NCBI GenBank assembly: GCA_036898135.1
Contig: CM072526.1
Span: 10,164,226-10,228,225, forward strand
Source of the DNA: Oncomelania hupensis
Lineage: Eukaryota > Mollusca > Gastropoda > Littorinimorpha > Pomatiopsidae
Reading direction: 5' to 3'
Length of the DNA: 64,000 nucleotides
Of the stretch, positions 1 through 32,522 are shown one piece after another (the stretch's first letter is position 1; every line of letters begins with the position of its first letter). Under the pieces are notes generated by a model. That model had not been told where the DNA came from, made no database searches, and saw nothing but the letters and a program-made list of their open reading frames with translations. A program made the translations under genes and the position numbers.

Positions 1-56
1 GATAAACATGCTAATCTAATCTAATGTCACATAGTCTGATTTTGAATAGTTTTGTG

Positions 57-122
57 TGGTCCTGATTCGGCTCTTAGCAGTCCACTGGACCCTATAAACA
101 TTAATAATCTAATCTAATCTAA
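57..122 (+). repeat. Ultrashort retroposed element, copy A
   Basis: A roughly 50-bp core starting TGGTCCTGATTCGGCTC and running to CTGGACC is followed by an (AATCT)n tail. The same core, with the same left edge, recurs at 29406 and 52147. This copy is the most diverged. Another (AATCT)n stretch at 12-26 may be the tail of a neighbouring copy cut by the window edge. Confidence 0.6.
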
Positions 123-468
123 CCACGTAACACAGTTCAATACTGACCTTTTCATATTGTACAGTGTTCATTGTGGATAATAATCTGTACATCAGGTCTG
201 AATCTGATGACAATGAGTTACACAGTGACAGTGTGTGGTGATGTGGATGTGATACTGCACTTACAGATATGTATAGTTCATTGATGTCTGATACTCTTAA
301 TGTTAAGGCTTTATCGAAACAAAACTTTTCTTTTAATCTCTAAACTTTATACTTGATTTTTTTAAAAATATATAAGTGTGTTAAATGTTGTAGCTTGTTT
401 ATTTTTCCCTTCCTTTTTTTATTCACAATTTCGAACCCTGCAGTTTGCCTGTCGCAAAACCTGATGCA

Positions 469-473
<5 letters not shown>

Positions 474-550
<77 letters not shown>
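474..550. repeat. (GA)n microsatellite
   Basis: A near-perfect dinucleotide run about 210 bp upstream of the ATG of the ankyrin-like gene. GA repeats can act as promoter elements in animals, but nothing here shows that. No convincing TATA box or other core promoter was seen between 550 and 764. Confidence 0.95.
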
Positions 551-552
<2 letters not shown>

Positions 553-763
553 GCCTCGAAGTTATCTCCCATCACTCTTTTGCATTTTTCTGCCTATTTA
601 GTTTCATATTTTATAGTCCGATTGTATACATATTACCTCATACTCAGATTATGTTCCTCTTTCTTTAGAATATAGAATTTTATTATACACAGTGGGTATT
701 ACAATTCACTTTTGAGAGAGTATTGCGTTATGTACAGATAGGAATTATTAAATTGTGTTCAAC

Positions 764-3700
764 ATGGAAAACTGGACAGAACGTTTAGATAATGCAGTGA
801 GAGGACATGAGTGGCCTAAGGTAGCTAATATACTGAATGACCATGGTAACGTCGTGCCCAATAATACAAGACTCCAAGCTGTAGACGCCTTTATTCAAAT
901 TAGTAAGGTTGAGGTTGGCAGTTTTACGTCTCGTCTCATCATTCAACACTGTAACAGAGAGCAACGGCACAGATTATTGAACAGAGCACTGACAGAAGGA
1001 TGGTGGTCCACTGTGGCCGTTGTGCTGAAGGAAGGTGTTCATGACAAACAACAACAGAAAGTAGCAGTTGATGCATTCATAGAAAATGCAACTAAGGAAT
1101 ATTATGGATACATCGTTCCACACTGTAACAAAGATCAGCTGGACAGATTACTGAACAGAGCACAAACAGAAGGTTGGTGGCCCACTGTGATCAATATACT
1201 GGAGGAAGGTGTTCATGACAAACAGCAAAAGAAAGTAGCAGTTGATGCGTTCATAGAACATGCAACTGTGCATTACTGGTATTACTCACTTATCATACAA
1301 TTTTGTGATAGAGATCAGATAGACAAAGTACTGAACAGAGCACTGGCGAAAGGATGGTGGTCCACTGTGATCAAGGTGCTGGAGAAAGGTGTTCATGACA
1401 AACAGCAAAAGAAAGTAGCAGTTGATGCATTCATAGAAAATGCAACTGAGGATTATTACTCAGACATCATACACCACTGTGACAGAGGACAGCTGAACAG
1501 ATTAATAAACAAAGCATTGAGAGAAGGATGGTGGTCGTCTGTGATGGAGGTGCTGAAAAAAGGTGTTCATAACAAACAGCAAAAGAAAGTAGCAGTTGAT
1601 GCGTTCATAGAAAATGCAACTGAGAATTATTGCTCAGACATCATACACCACTGTGACAGAGGACAGCTGGACAGATTAATAAACAAAGCATTGAGAGAAG
1701 GATGGTGGTCGACTGTGATGAAGGTGCTGAAAAAAGGTGTTCATAACAAACAGCAAAAGAAAGTAGCAGTTGATGCGTTCATAGAAAATGCAACTGTGCA
1801 TTACTGGTCTTACTCACTTATCATACAATTTTGTGATAGAGATCAGATAGACAAAGTACTGAACAGAGCACTGGCGAAAGGATGGTGGTTTACTGTGATC
1901 AATGTGCTGGAGAAAGGTGTTCATGACAAACAGCAAAAGAAAGTAGCAGTTGATGCATTCATAGAAAATGCAACTGAATATTATGGATACATCATACCAC
2001 ACTGTGACAGAGATCAGCTGGACAGAGTGCTGAACAGAGCAGTAACAGAAGGATGGTGGGGCATGGTGACCATGACGCTGAATAAAGGTGTCAGTGTTGA
2101 ATCAAAACACGCAGCAGTTGACGTTTTTATTGAAAAAGCCATTGTATGTGGCTTACCTAACACGCGTAGGAGGTACTCAGACATCATACCACACTGTGAC
2201 AGAGAACAACTGAACAGAGTGCTGGACAGAGCAGTGACAGAAAAAAGGTGGGACATTGAGAGGGAGTGTATCAAGAAGGGCGCTGTGATCACCACACTTC
2301 ACAGGTGGAAGACATTTACATATCCCACCATTCAACAGCGAGAACAACAACATTCAAGTGAAACAGTGAAATTGTTTATACCTCATAATACAAGCACACT
2401 GTTGACTACATATGTCGACTGGAGTCAACTTTCAGAAGACCAAAAAACTGTTATTCTGATGGTGTCATTGGAAGAGTTACGAATTACAGACACGTTGTTA
2501 CTTCTTTCTTTGAATCTCGGTGACCTTTCACAAGAAGAGCTGAGTGAATGTGTTATGATTTTAATGAAAGACGACAGGTGGGATGAGATCAGCAAGGTCT
2601 GTCTGTGTCATGTATGGGAGCAAGTTGGCCGTGAGTTGTTGCAGGAAGCTGTGGATCAGAGACGGTGGAGCATTGTCAAGCAGTGGGCAGACCACTCTAT
2701 GTATGACGACCAGCGTTGGTGGACAGTGAAAGAGGCTTACAAAGAGAAGCAGTGGCGCGTCATGTTGCTGCTGTCTGACCACGGGCTGACGGAGATAGAG
2801 CTGATGTGGGTATACTACCGGCTGGCCATGTTCGCTGACTGGGCCACTGTTGGTCACATGCTTCAACGTGGAGTGGACGTCACTGATCTGAGAGAAGTGG
2901 TGGAGAACGCCATGATCAGCACAAAGACAGCCAGAGACCCGGCAAAACGTCTGGCTTTAGGAAAGAGGTGGCAACGGCTGGGGGCACTAGAACAGAAAAT
3001 GTCTAACGTTTCAAGTCGACAGGCCTACAAAGCAGCCAAGTCCTGTATGTGGAGTGTTGTCATGCCAAGCCTGCATTACCAGCACGGTAAGATCAAACAT
3101 CAACTGATACAAATCACACTGAAAGCCGCCCTAGAACACAAAGCATGGCACGTGGTGCTACAGTTGATTAAAATTGATATGGAGCAGGCACAGAGGGACT
3201 CACTGTTTACTGACATGGTGAGACAACAGCAGTGGGGCGTGTGCAGAGCACTGCTAGATCACGGTGTCAGTGTCCACTTGTGTCTGGACGTTCTGCCAAA
3301 GCTGATGGAGGAAGATCAGTGGCTGCTTGTGGCAAGGATGATGGAATACGACATGGACGATGCCAAAAGACGAGAAGTGATGCAGCGTGCTATGGAGAGG
3401 AGGCAAGGCAGTGTAGTGTGGCGAAGCATCAGCACCATGCAACATTATCGTCTGTCTGAAGAGGAACGGGAACAGCTGTTCCATCAAGCGATCAGTCGTT
3501 GCGTCTTGCAGGCAGTCAAACCTTTGATAGAAGAGAAAGACCAGACAGGACTCAGACATCGTGATGGAGCTCTGCTTGCAGGCATAGAACTACGTCAGTG
3601 GGACGTGGTGGACTACTGTCAGGAACAGCGCGCTGACATCAACATGAAAAACGATGAAGGAGAGACACCTCTCAACAGGGCAGCCAGGAAGAAAAACTGG

Positions 3701-4720
3701 AAGACTGTGAAAGCCTTAGTGGTCCGAGGTGGTGACACCAATATCCGTGATAGAGATCACCGCAGTTTATTGTATAGAACTATTGAAGCAAAGCAGATGG
3801 ATCTTACAAAGCTGGTCATTGAGTACCATGGAGACATATACAAGAAGACTGAACATGTGACACCACTCCAATCCTTGATAAATGGTCGCTATGGAGATGT
3901 AATTCATCACACACTGATGTGGTGTCCTGATCAGGCTAAAGTAGTGAATGACAAAGGAGAGACAACTCTACACGCCATTGCGTTGGACAAGAGACCAGAG
4001 TTCCTGTTCCACCAGGTGGTCAGGGGAGTTAACCCACTGAGTGTGACAAAGAGTGGTAAGTCTGTGTTGCTGTACGCTGTGATGAATGATTACTGTGCAC
4101 AGAGGATGGTAGCAGAGTGCATCAGACTGGGCTTCAGCACACACCAACCTGCACTAACAGTAACATTTGAACCATTGGATTTATTTATAAAGTTCATTTT
4201 TTCACAGATAGAATGGCAAGTTGAGATAGAATGGGAAAGTGAAGAGCCTCTAATAACATCACCTCTACTTTTAGCCATCACGAGAGCACACTTCATACTG
4301 GCACACTTGCTGTACGAGTCAGGATCCTGTTCCTATTCACAGCTGTTCCACATGTACAATGATTTACTTGAGGCCTCTGATCCTTTGACAGAGAGAGGTC
4401 AGCGACTGCGAGATGCCTGGCAAGACATAAAATATATTGACTTTCACGAATACCAAGATCAGTACAAACAGTTGACAAAAAGATTCACCACGTTCATGCC
4501 CTACCTGAAGAAGATGGCCACCACACCTCGCAGTCTGGTGTCCACGTGTCGCCTGGCCATCTCACACTGCCTCAATGTTCGTCGGAGGTATGAGAGCGAT
4601 GTATACCAGCTTGGTTTGTCTGACAGAATGACCAACTACATTCTGTTCTCAGACTTAACGGACCCTGACTACGAGAGGAGCCTATATGGTACGTTACCGC
4701 CACTCAAGCCACAGAAGTGA
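764..4720 (+). CDS. Ankyrin-like repeat protein with C-terminal SOCS-box-like segment
   Basis: A single uninterrupted frame of 1318 codons with no visible intron. An in-frame GTG lies 9 bases upstream, but the first ATG (MENW...) at 764 is the natural eukaryotic start. Residues 1-500 hold about nine units of 57-60 residues with the core GWWSTVxxVLxKGV, then a DKQQKKVAVDAFIENAT-like helix pair. Units three to six are almost identical at DNA level. Residues 570-960 hold looser Trp-containing repeats (RRWSIV, KQWRVM, QQWGVC). Residues about 960-1110 are recognisable ankyrin repeats (DEGETPLNRAARKKNW). Residues about 1254-1300 (TPRSLVSTCRLAISHCLN, then LGLSDRMTNYILF) fit the SOCS box of ASB proteins, which recruits Elongin B/C and Cullin 5. 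A substrate receptor of a ubiquitin ligase is therefore the best guess. No signal peptide or membrane segment was seen. The exact family is not recognised. Confidence 0.85.
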   Translation: MENWTERLDNAVRGHEWPKVANILNDHGNVVPNNTRLQAVDAFIQISKVEVGSFTSRLIIQHCNREQRHRLLNRALTEGWWSTVAVVLKEGVHDKQQQKVAVDAFIENATKEYYGYIVPHCNKDQLDRLLNRAQTEGWWPTVINILEEGVHDKQQKKVAVDAFIEHATVHYWYYSLIIQFCDRDQIDKVLNRALAKGWWSTVIKVLEKGVHDKQQKKVAVDAFIENATEDYYSDIIHHCDRGQLNRLINKALREGWWSSVMEVLKKGVHNKQQKKVAVDAFIENATENYCSDIIHHCDRGQLDRLINKALREGWWSTVMKVLKKGVHNKQQKKVAVDAFIENATVHYWSYSLIIQFCDRDQIDKVLNRALAKGWWFTVINVLEKGVHDKQQKKVAVDAFIENATEYYGYIIPHCDRDQLDRVLNRAVTEGWWGMVTMTLNKGVSVESKHAAVDVFIEKAIVCGLPNTRRRYSDIIPHCDREQLNRVLDRAVTEKRWDIERECIKKGAVITTLHRWKTFTYPTIQQREQQHSSETVKLFIPHNTSTLLTTYVDWSQLSEDQKTVILMVSLEELRITDTLLLLSLNLGDLSQEELSECVMILMKDDRWDEISKVCLCHVWEQVGRELLQEAVDQRRWSIVKQWADHSMYDDQRWWTVKEAYKEKQWRVMLLLSDHGLTEIELMWVYYRLAMFADWATVGHMLQRGVDVTDLREVVENAMISTKTARDPAKRLALGKRWQRLGALEQKMSNVSSRQAYKAAKSCMWSVVMPSLHYQHGKIKHQLIQITLKAALEHKAWHVVLQLIKIDMEQAQRDSLFTDMVRQQQWGVCRALLDHGVSVHLCLDVLPKLMEEDQWLLVARMMEYDMDDAKRREVMQRAMERRQGSVVWRSISTMQHYRLSEEEREQLFHQAISRCVLQAVKPLIEEKDQTGLRHRDGALLAGIELRQWDVVDYCQEQRADINMKNDEGETPLNRAARKKNWKTVKALVVRGGDTNIRDRDHRSLLYRTIEAKQMDLTKLVIEYHGDIYKKTEHVTPLQSLINGRYGDVIHHTLMWCPDQAKVVNDKGETTLHAIALDKRPEFLFHQVVRGVNPLSVTKSGKSVLLYAVMNDYCAQRMVAECIRLGFSTHQPALTVTFEPLDLFIKFIFSQIEWQVEIEWESEEPLITSPLLLAITRAHFILAHLLYESGSCSYSQLFHMYNDLLEASDPLTERGQRLRDAWQDIKYIDFHEYQDQYKQLTKRFTTFMPYLKKMATTPRSLVSTCRLAISHCLNVRRRYESDVYQLGLSDRMTNYILFSDLTDPDYERSLYGTLPPLKPQK

Positions 4721-4769
4721 AATAATGAACTGTCCTTTGTACCCAGATCTTCCTCATCTCAGTTGGTTT

Positions 4770-5575
4770 GTGTCTGTGCATGTTATGGCCCTTTGTGTCT
4801 GTGTACATGTTACGAACTTTGTGTCTGTGCATGTTATGGCCCTTTGTGTTTTGTGCATGTTTATGTGCCCTTTGTGTTTGTGCATGTATGGCCCTTTGTG
4901 TCTGTGTGCATGTTATGGCCTTTTGTGTCTGTGCATGTTATGGCCCTTTGTGTTTGTGTATGTTATGGCCCTTTGTGTTTGTGCATGTTATGGCCCTTTG
5001 TGTTTGTGCATGTTATGGCCCTTTGTGTTTGTGCATGTTATGGCCCTTTGTGTTTGTGCATGTTATGGCCCTTTGTGTCTGTGCATGTTATGGCCCTTTG
5101 TGTCTGTGCATGTTATGGCCCTTTGTGTTTGTGCATGTTATGGCCCTTTGTGTTTGTGCATGTTATGGCCCTTTGTGTCTGTGCATGTTATGGCCCTTTG
5201 TGTTTGTGTATGTTATGGCCCTTTGTGTCTGTGCATGTTATGGCCCTTTGTGTTTGTGTATGTTATGGCCCTTTGTGTTTGTACATGTTATGGCCCTTTG
5301 TGTCTGTGCACGTTATGGCCCTTTGTGTCTGTGCACGTTATGGCCCTTTCGTGACTGTGCATGTTATGGCCCTTTGTGTCTGTGCATGTGATGGCCCTTT
5401 GTGTCTGTGCATGTGATGGCCCTTTGTGTCTGTGCATGTTATGGCCCTTTGTGTCTGTGCATGTTATGACCCTTTGTGTCTGTGCATGTTATGACCCTTT
5501 GTGTCTGTGCATGTTATGGCCCTTTGTGTCTGTGCATGTTATGGCCCTTTGTATCTGTGCATGTTATGACACTTT
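4770..5575. repeat. 25-bp minisatellite, about 32 copies
   Basis: The unit TTATGGCCCTTTGTGTCTG plus TGCATG repeats every 25 bp with C/T and GTGCA/GTGTA variants. Because 25 is not a multiple of three and the unit lacks stops, all three plus-strand frames stay open for more than 600 bp. They give Cys/Leu/Val-rich readings that are not genes. It begins about 50 bp after the stop of the ankyrin-like gene, so it probably lies in or next to its 3' UTR. Confidence 0.95.
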
Positions 5576-5827
5576 GTTTCAAAGGCAGAGTTAGCTTCAC
5601 TGGATTTGTCATCTCTGTAAGATTGTTGAATTCTGCACGTGTCAGTGTATGTATTCCCGTGTGTTACAAACTAGTGTTGCTGCATTATTTCCTTACTCTT
5701 GGACTGAATCTTTTTATTAAGCACGTGTAGTAGGTAAGACAGCGGAACTGAACGAGGAAAAGACTGTCTGTCAGCACCTCTGTGTTAAGTTATGATAGGT
5801 GTGGTTGGTAGTGTGTTAAATATTGAA

Positions 5828-5895
<68 letters not shown>
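5828..5895. repeat. Compound (GT)n(GA)n microsatellite
   Basis: About ten GT units run directly into about 23 GA units. From 5896 to 6100 there is only C-rich low-complexity sequence. Confidence 0.95.
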
Positions 5896-5897
<2 letters not shown>

Positions 5898-6105
5898 TAT
5901 TCTGTTACTTGGCACTCACAGTAGAAGTTGTGTTTTCTTTGCCTCTCTATTTCATCTCCTCCTCTCACTCCTTCTCTCACTCACCCCAACCCACCCCCTA
6001 CCCCCACCACACTCACAACCTATCTTTGAAATCTGCCCCACCCGCCCACACATGTGTAGTGTTGGAACACTGTTAGGTTTTTCTCGTCATTGTCAGAAGT
6101 AGGGG

Positions 6106-6593
6106 AAAACACTGTACTTGTCCCAAGTAGAGGTGAAACATAGAACGTCGGTGTAGGCTAAACACTGTACTTGTACTTGTTCCAAGTAGAGGTGAAACAT
6201 AGAACGTCGGTGTAGGTTAAACACTGTACTTGTCCCAAGTAGAGGTGAAACATAGAACGTCGCTGTAGGTTAAAAACTGGACTTGTCCCAAGTTGAGGTG
6301 AAACATAGAACGTCGGTGTAGGTTAAACACTGTACTTGTCCCAAGTTGAGGTGAAACATAGAACGTCGGTGTAGGTTAAACACTGTACTTGTCCCAAGTA
6401 GAGGTGAAACATAGAACGTCGCTGTAGGTTAAACACTGTACTTGTCCCAAGTTGAGGTGAAACATAGAACGTCGGTGTAGGCTACACACTGTACTTGTCC
6501 CATGTAGAGGTGAAACATAGAACGTGGGTGTAGGCTAAACACTGTACTTGTCCCAAGTAGAGGTGAAACATAGAACGTCGGTGTAAGCTAAAA
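6106..6593. repeat. 53-bp minisatellite, about 9 copies
   Basis: The unit starts AAACACTGTACTTGTCCCAA and ends GAACGTCGGTGTAGGTT. Successive copies are 53 bp apart with few substitutions. No coding potential. Confidence 0.93.
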
Positions 6594-6614
6594 CTTTGAT
6601 AGTGAGCTAGTGGG

Positions 6615-6715
6615 TGCCTCGAGCGGCTTGAATTAGATCTTGTATCGACCAGCGCCTTGAGCAGCTCTTGAACTGGAAAAGCGCTATATAAGATCTATGA
6701 AATCAATAAATAAAT
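6615..6715 (+). repeat. SINE/LINE 3'-tail fragment, GCGCTATATAA type
   Basis: Contains TATCGACCAGCGCCTTGAGC, then GGAAAAGCGCTATATAAGAT and an AATAAATAAATA tail. A reverse-oriented relative lies at 29770-29880. Ends of this form are typical of L2-type LINEs and the SINEs that borrow their tails. From 6716 to 7200 nothing was recognised apart from a G-run near 6905-6930. Confidence 0.65.
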
Positions 6716-7208
6716 AGTGTAATAAAGTTAGGACGACCCACGTATGTTTCCACTGTTTGTAGCGTGTGTGATATGGAATACAAATTAAGGTTTTGTTGCT
6801 GTCAGTAATGAAATATGAACTTTGACCTTTTATTAAAACAACCACACACAGGTCCAATCAAAACACAAGGCCCATAACCCAGTGGGCATTTTAGCCACAA
6901 GTAAAGAGGGGAGGGGAGGGGGGGGGGGAGAATTACAGACATATTTAAAAAAACAATGAACGGCACAAAAAAGTCTGCTCCATAGGCATCATATCACAAG
7001 ACAAATCTCTGAAATGTCAAACACGTTAACACCCGTTTTAAAGTTTACACTGGCTGGGTATATATAGAAGTGTGGATATTAACCATCACATCAAATATAA
7101 TAAGTGGGAAAAAATAACATAAACATGTAAGCATCACAGTTTTGATATAATAACAAGTGGGTTCACAGAAGAAGAGAAAAGGGAATGCGCATTATTTAAA
7201 TAGTGACA

Positions 7209-7430
7209 TCAAACTCCAACAATGAGGCCTAAATTTAGCAACCTGCTCTTTGATTTAGTAGTTATTAGCTTGTTACATTTATAGACATTTGGATGGGTCC
7301 ACAAGTATTTAGGTAAAGGAAATGTCCTGTTTTCTATCAGCACAGACTTTTTACATGTATATAAATAATGAAACTCGTCACCAATTTGATCTAAGTCACA
7401 CACAGTACACACAGTTGCTCTACTCTAGGT
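7209..7430 (-). pseudogene. LINE-derived C-terminal fragment
   Basis: The minus strand reads MCTVCDLDQIGDEFHYLYTC, followed by PKYLWTHPNVYKCNKLI. The CxxC...DEFHYLYxC pattern resembles the short Cys/His-containing tail found after the reverse transcriptase in many invertebrate non-LTR elements. It is an isolated fragment of about 70 codons with no start context, so a dead transposon piece is the best reading. From 7431 to 8100 no gene is visible. Confidence 0.5.
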
Positions 7431-8106
7431 ACATTATTTATCTTTCAGACTGAATAGGCAATTTGTAACTACTAAGTCTGAATCGCAGTAAGTTGAGCTG
7501 AATGAACTTTACATAAACCACAGCCACTAGGGAAAAGGCAAATCGCATCAATTGCGACACTTCCCTTCCCTGAATCATTATTTTCAGTACTTGCCGTCAG
7601 GTCGAATGCTTCGAATACCGTTCGCTATAATGACACAAGAACTCTTTCATCCCTAGTGCGATCTCAATCCTCAACAATCGCTAACTCTATTTTCGAGTCA
7701 GCTAAACCGGTTTGTATGTTAAACTGAAATTTTAACGTTCATATTTATTTTGATCATTGTATGCAATCTTTTAGATGTCTTAGTCATATTTATCACTATT
7801 AATGAGTTGATAATCTTTTATAGTGCATGTGGCATGTGATGGGTTAAGGCTATGTGTGTGTATGCAAGTACATGGGTGCGTTCAATTTAATGAATGTTGA
7901 TTATTTTGCATTAATGTATATATTGTTACATATAAATACGTATATTCTATGTATTCATTATCTATTCATTATGTATATGAGTGCGTGTATGTGCAAGTTA
8001 ATTTGATTATCGTTATGTTATTATTGTGTGTATTTATTATGTATTAATTTACTTATACATTGTATTGACGGATATTTAGTGTGTCTGGACACATATGGGT
8101 ATGTGT

Positions 8107-8280
8107 GTAGATGTATTGTGTTGTATTATATTGTATTGTGTAATGTTGTATTGTGTTGTATTGTATTGTGTTGTAATGTATTGTGTTGTATTGTATTGTG
8201 TAGTATTGTATTGTGTTATGTTGTATTGTATTGTGTAGTGTTGTATTGTGTTATTGTATTGTATTGTGTTGTATTGTAAT
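8107..8280. repeat. TTGTA/TTGTG-type degenerate tandem repeat
   Basis: Short TTGTATTGTGTTGTA-like units are repeated throughout. The Cys/Val/Leu-rich plus frame over it is a repeat artefact. From 8281 to 9290 no gene, RNA or mobile element was recognised, only AT-rich unique sequence with a C-run at 8563-8574. Confidence 0.85.
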
Positions 8281-9290
8281 AACTGAATGTATTCCTCTCT
8301 GTTAACATTAGGGATACAGATTTGTTGTTTGCATAATGAAAGTTGTTCATGTTTAATTATATGCCAATTCTCACTGATGTAGTTATCTTAGTTTCTGAAT
8401 TCGCTTCCTTATCAGTTGATGTTTGAACAATCATAGCTGTATTGATTTGTTACTAATGGCCTGTTGTTTTGTACTGAATTCTTTTCTTCCTGTGTTGACA
8501 TCACTGATAAAGAGTTCATGTTTGAGCAATTTGAGTTCAATTGATGCACTAATTTTCCGCTCTCCCCCCCCCCCTCTCCACCAGTCTGTCTGTCCGTCGT
8601 CTGGACGTGCAAAACTTGCAATATCTGAGAACCCAATTCAACTATATAACCAAAGGTTTGGTAAGGTCACTGAAGGTCAAGGTCCTCTGAAGGTCAGGCT
8701 TATGTAAGTATGGTCACTATCAGTTGGAATCATCAAGAAAGTATTTTTGAAAACCAAGTTTTCCTTTAGTATTTGTTTCATGTTCAGAACTTCTATGTCC
8801 TAAACCATAGTATGCTGTCACTGCTTGTTGGTATCCATTTAAGAAATCTTTGATGTGGGAGTTGTTATTCTCGATAATTACTGTTGTTCATTAAACAAAC
8901 AAGTCATTAAAAAGCCATTAGGTCATAAGCAGAGGAAATTAGAACAATAACTGGATATAGTATTAAGTGAATACTGAATCGGAATGTTGAGCTATGACAT
9001 ATTTTATATAAATCATCTCGGTTATAACATTTCAGTTTGGTTGTGTATTGTTTGGTATTTGACTGTAGTTTAGTTTTGACTCATGATGTCTACATGAAGA
9101 GCTTTCACACTAAAGTTTACTCTTTTTGTTGTTTTTCATCTAAAATAGCTCTTTTCTAGTGTATATAGTCAAACTCTTTGACTTTTCTAATTTGTTATTG
9201 TGAATGCTGGCAGTTGTTGATTAATTCCATTGCAGAAAATGTTGACAATACCGGCAGTGGACAAAGCCTTGCCGTGTTCACTTGAGCTTT

Positions 9291-9743
9291 GCATTGTGCC
9301 CACGTCACTGTTCTTTTGCTAATAATCAGGAGCATTGTGCATACGTTACTGTTCTTTTGCTAATAAACAGAAGCATTGTGCCTACGTCACTGTTCTTTTG
9401 CTAATAAACAGGAGCATTGTGCATACGTTACTGTTCTTTTGCTAATAAACAGGAGCATTGTGCATACGTCACTGTTCTTTTGCTAATAAACTCAGGAGCA
9501 TTGTGCCTACGTCATTGTTCTTTTGCTAATAAACAGGAGTATTGTGCATGCTCACTGTTCTTTTGCTAATAAACATGAGCATTGTGCCTACGTCAATGTT
9601 TTTTTGCTAATAAACAGGAACATTGTGTCTACGTCACTGTTCTTTTGCTAATAAACAGGAGTATTGTGCATGCTCACTGTTCTTTTGCTAATAAACAGGA
9701 GCATTGTGTCTACGTCAATGTTCTTTTGCTAATAAACAGGACA
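9291..9743. repeat. 41-bp minisatellite, about 11 copies
   Basis: The unit contains GCATTGTGCATACGTCACTG followed by TTCTTTTGCTAATAAACAGG. Spacing is 41 bp, with small variations such as CTCAGG and GTATTGTGCATGCTC. Confidence 0.93.
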
Positions 9744-9799
9744 GACAGCAGTTGTTGTTAGTTGTTATGTCGTGTGTTCATCTGTTGAATGACTTTTTA

Positions 9800-10355
9800 T
9801 CTTTCTTTAGATCTTTATTTCTGTCTTTCTTGATGCCGTTGTTGAAGTTGTTGCTATTATTGTTGCTAATAATGATGATGGCGATGCTTCTTTTCTTCTT
9901 TTTCTTTCTTTCATTACCTCCAATTTCTTCATTTTTCTCTGTCTATCTGTCTGTCTCTTTCTCTCCCTCTTTCTCTGCTTCTCAAGGGCAAAGACAAAAT
10001 AAATATAGAATAAGACAGATAATTCCATACTATTACCACCATCATCCCCACCACCACCACCACAACCACCTCCACCACCATCAACAACAACAACAACAGC
10101 ACCAACAACAACAAAATTCACAAAACAACATTGTTTGCAATGAATGTTCGTTCCACATCATTTATTTTCAACAATTATATTGATGTATAACGTTTTACAT
10201 TTCTTTCTGGTGTAGCTGATAAGTACGAAATCACGGTACAGTGGTAGTAATGGTAGGAGAAATAGTACAAGTTGTTGCAGTTGTAGCAGTAGTAGTTGTA
10301 GTACTAGTAATTGTTGTTGTAGGAGTAGTGGAAGTATGTTAAAGCTTGTTGACAA
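9800..10355. repeat. Low-complexity CT/CAC/CAA-rich tract
   Basis: Trinucleotide-biased sequence: GTTGTT, TTTCTTTC, CACCACCAC, CAACAACAA, then GTAGTAGTTGTAG. The readings over it are homopolymer-like (poly-His, poly-Gln, poly-Leu) and no gene is supported. Confidence 0.85.
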
Positions 10356-10546
10356 TGGGTCATATTTCGTCCCCCCCCCTCTTTAAGGACTTTTAAGTAC
10401 CCTAACGCTAAACCTAACCATTACCCTAACCCTAACACTGTCCTAACACTGATGTCAAAACAACGAGGGCTCTCAAAACAAGTTATGTAGATGTTCACTA
10501 GTTTGTCCAAATAACGCCGTGTAAACAAGCACGCACACACCCTCAC

Positions 10547-10555
10547 ACACACACA

Positions 10556-10594
<39 letters not shown>
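10547..10594. repeat. (CA)n microsatellite
   Basis: A near-perfect CA run. Just upstream, at 10397-10440, is a degenerate stretch of CCCTAAC-like units. Confidence 0.95.
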
Positions 10595-10599
<5 letters not shown>

Positions 10600-11289
10600 G
10601 AAACACGCACCCCCACATACATGTACACACACCGAATCCTTTTAAACCACCACACTACTTCTACACAACACAGAGAACAATACAGCAAGCTTGTTATGAC
10701 TGAACACAACCAAAGAGACTGGCATCATTTGATTTTTGCTAGAAGTAGTCTCTATATTCAGCTGAGTGAGAAAATATAGCTTTGTAAAATATATATATTG
10801 TAATTTGTGTGCGTGGGTTATGATTTGGATTGCACTCGTCATCCAAGCTGGCGAAATTCGAGTTATCTTCTCGGGGAAAGCGCGACAGCCGTAAGAGCAG
10901 CGCCACCCAGGACAGAGGGGGAATAGGACCTAGAACGTTCTGTGTGTTTGTGTGTGTGTGTACGTGTGTGTGTGTGTACATGTGTGTTTTACATTAGTAG
11001 GCCTATTGCATTGTAAGAAACCTATATGTTGTGCTCATTATTTTAGATAGCGAATATGACTGTCTTCATTTAAAACAACAAAGAAATACTATTGAAAGTA
11101 TTACATGATACTACTATTATAAATATTTTTATCGTTTTATAAAGTCAACAAACTAATATAATAAATTCTGCGTGTTTTGAAAACGGTTTTAGGTTGAAAT
11201 TTCACTCTGTTCTTTTCAATAAATTTAGACCCAGTTTACGACGGTTTACTCAATGTTTGACGAACACGTCTCCGGTCTTGAACGAAGTT

Positions 11290-32522
<21,233 letters not shown>

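Noticed and set aside
755..763. Upstream GTG as start of the ankyrin-like gene
   Set aside because: Nuclear eukaryotic genes use ATG, and one is present at 764.
4686..5730. Cys/Leu-rich frames of about 200 codons
   Set aside because: They are the three readings of a stop-free 25-bp minisatellite.
7540..7730. Possible LINE RT end (FQYLPSGRMLR)
   Set aside because: The frame breaks soon after and the remaining similarity is too weak to call.
10397..10440. Telomere-like CCCTAAC units
   Set aside because: Only about six imperfect units with CTAACG and CATTAC interruptions; not enough for an interstitial telomere.
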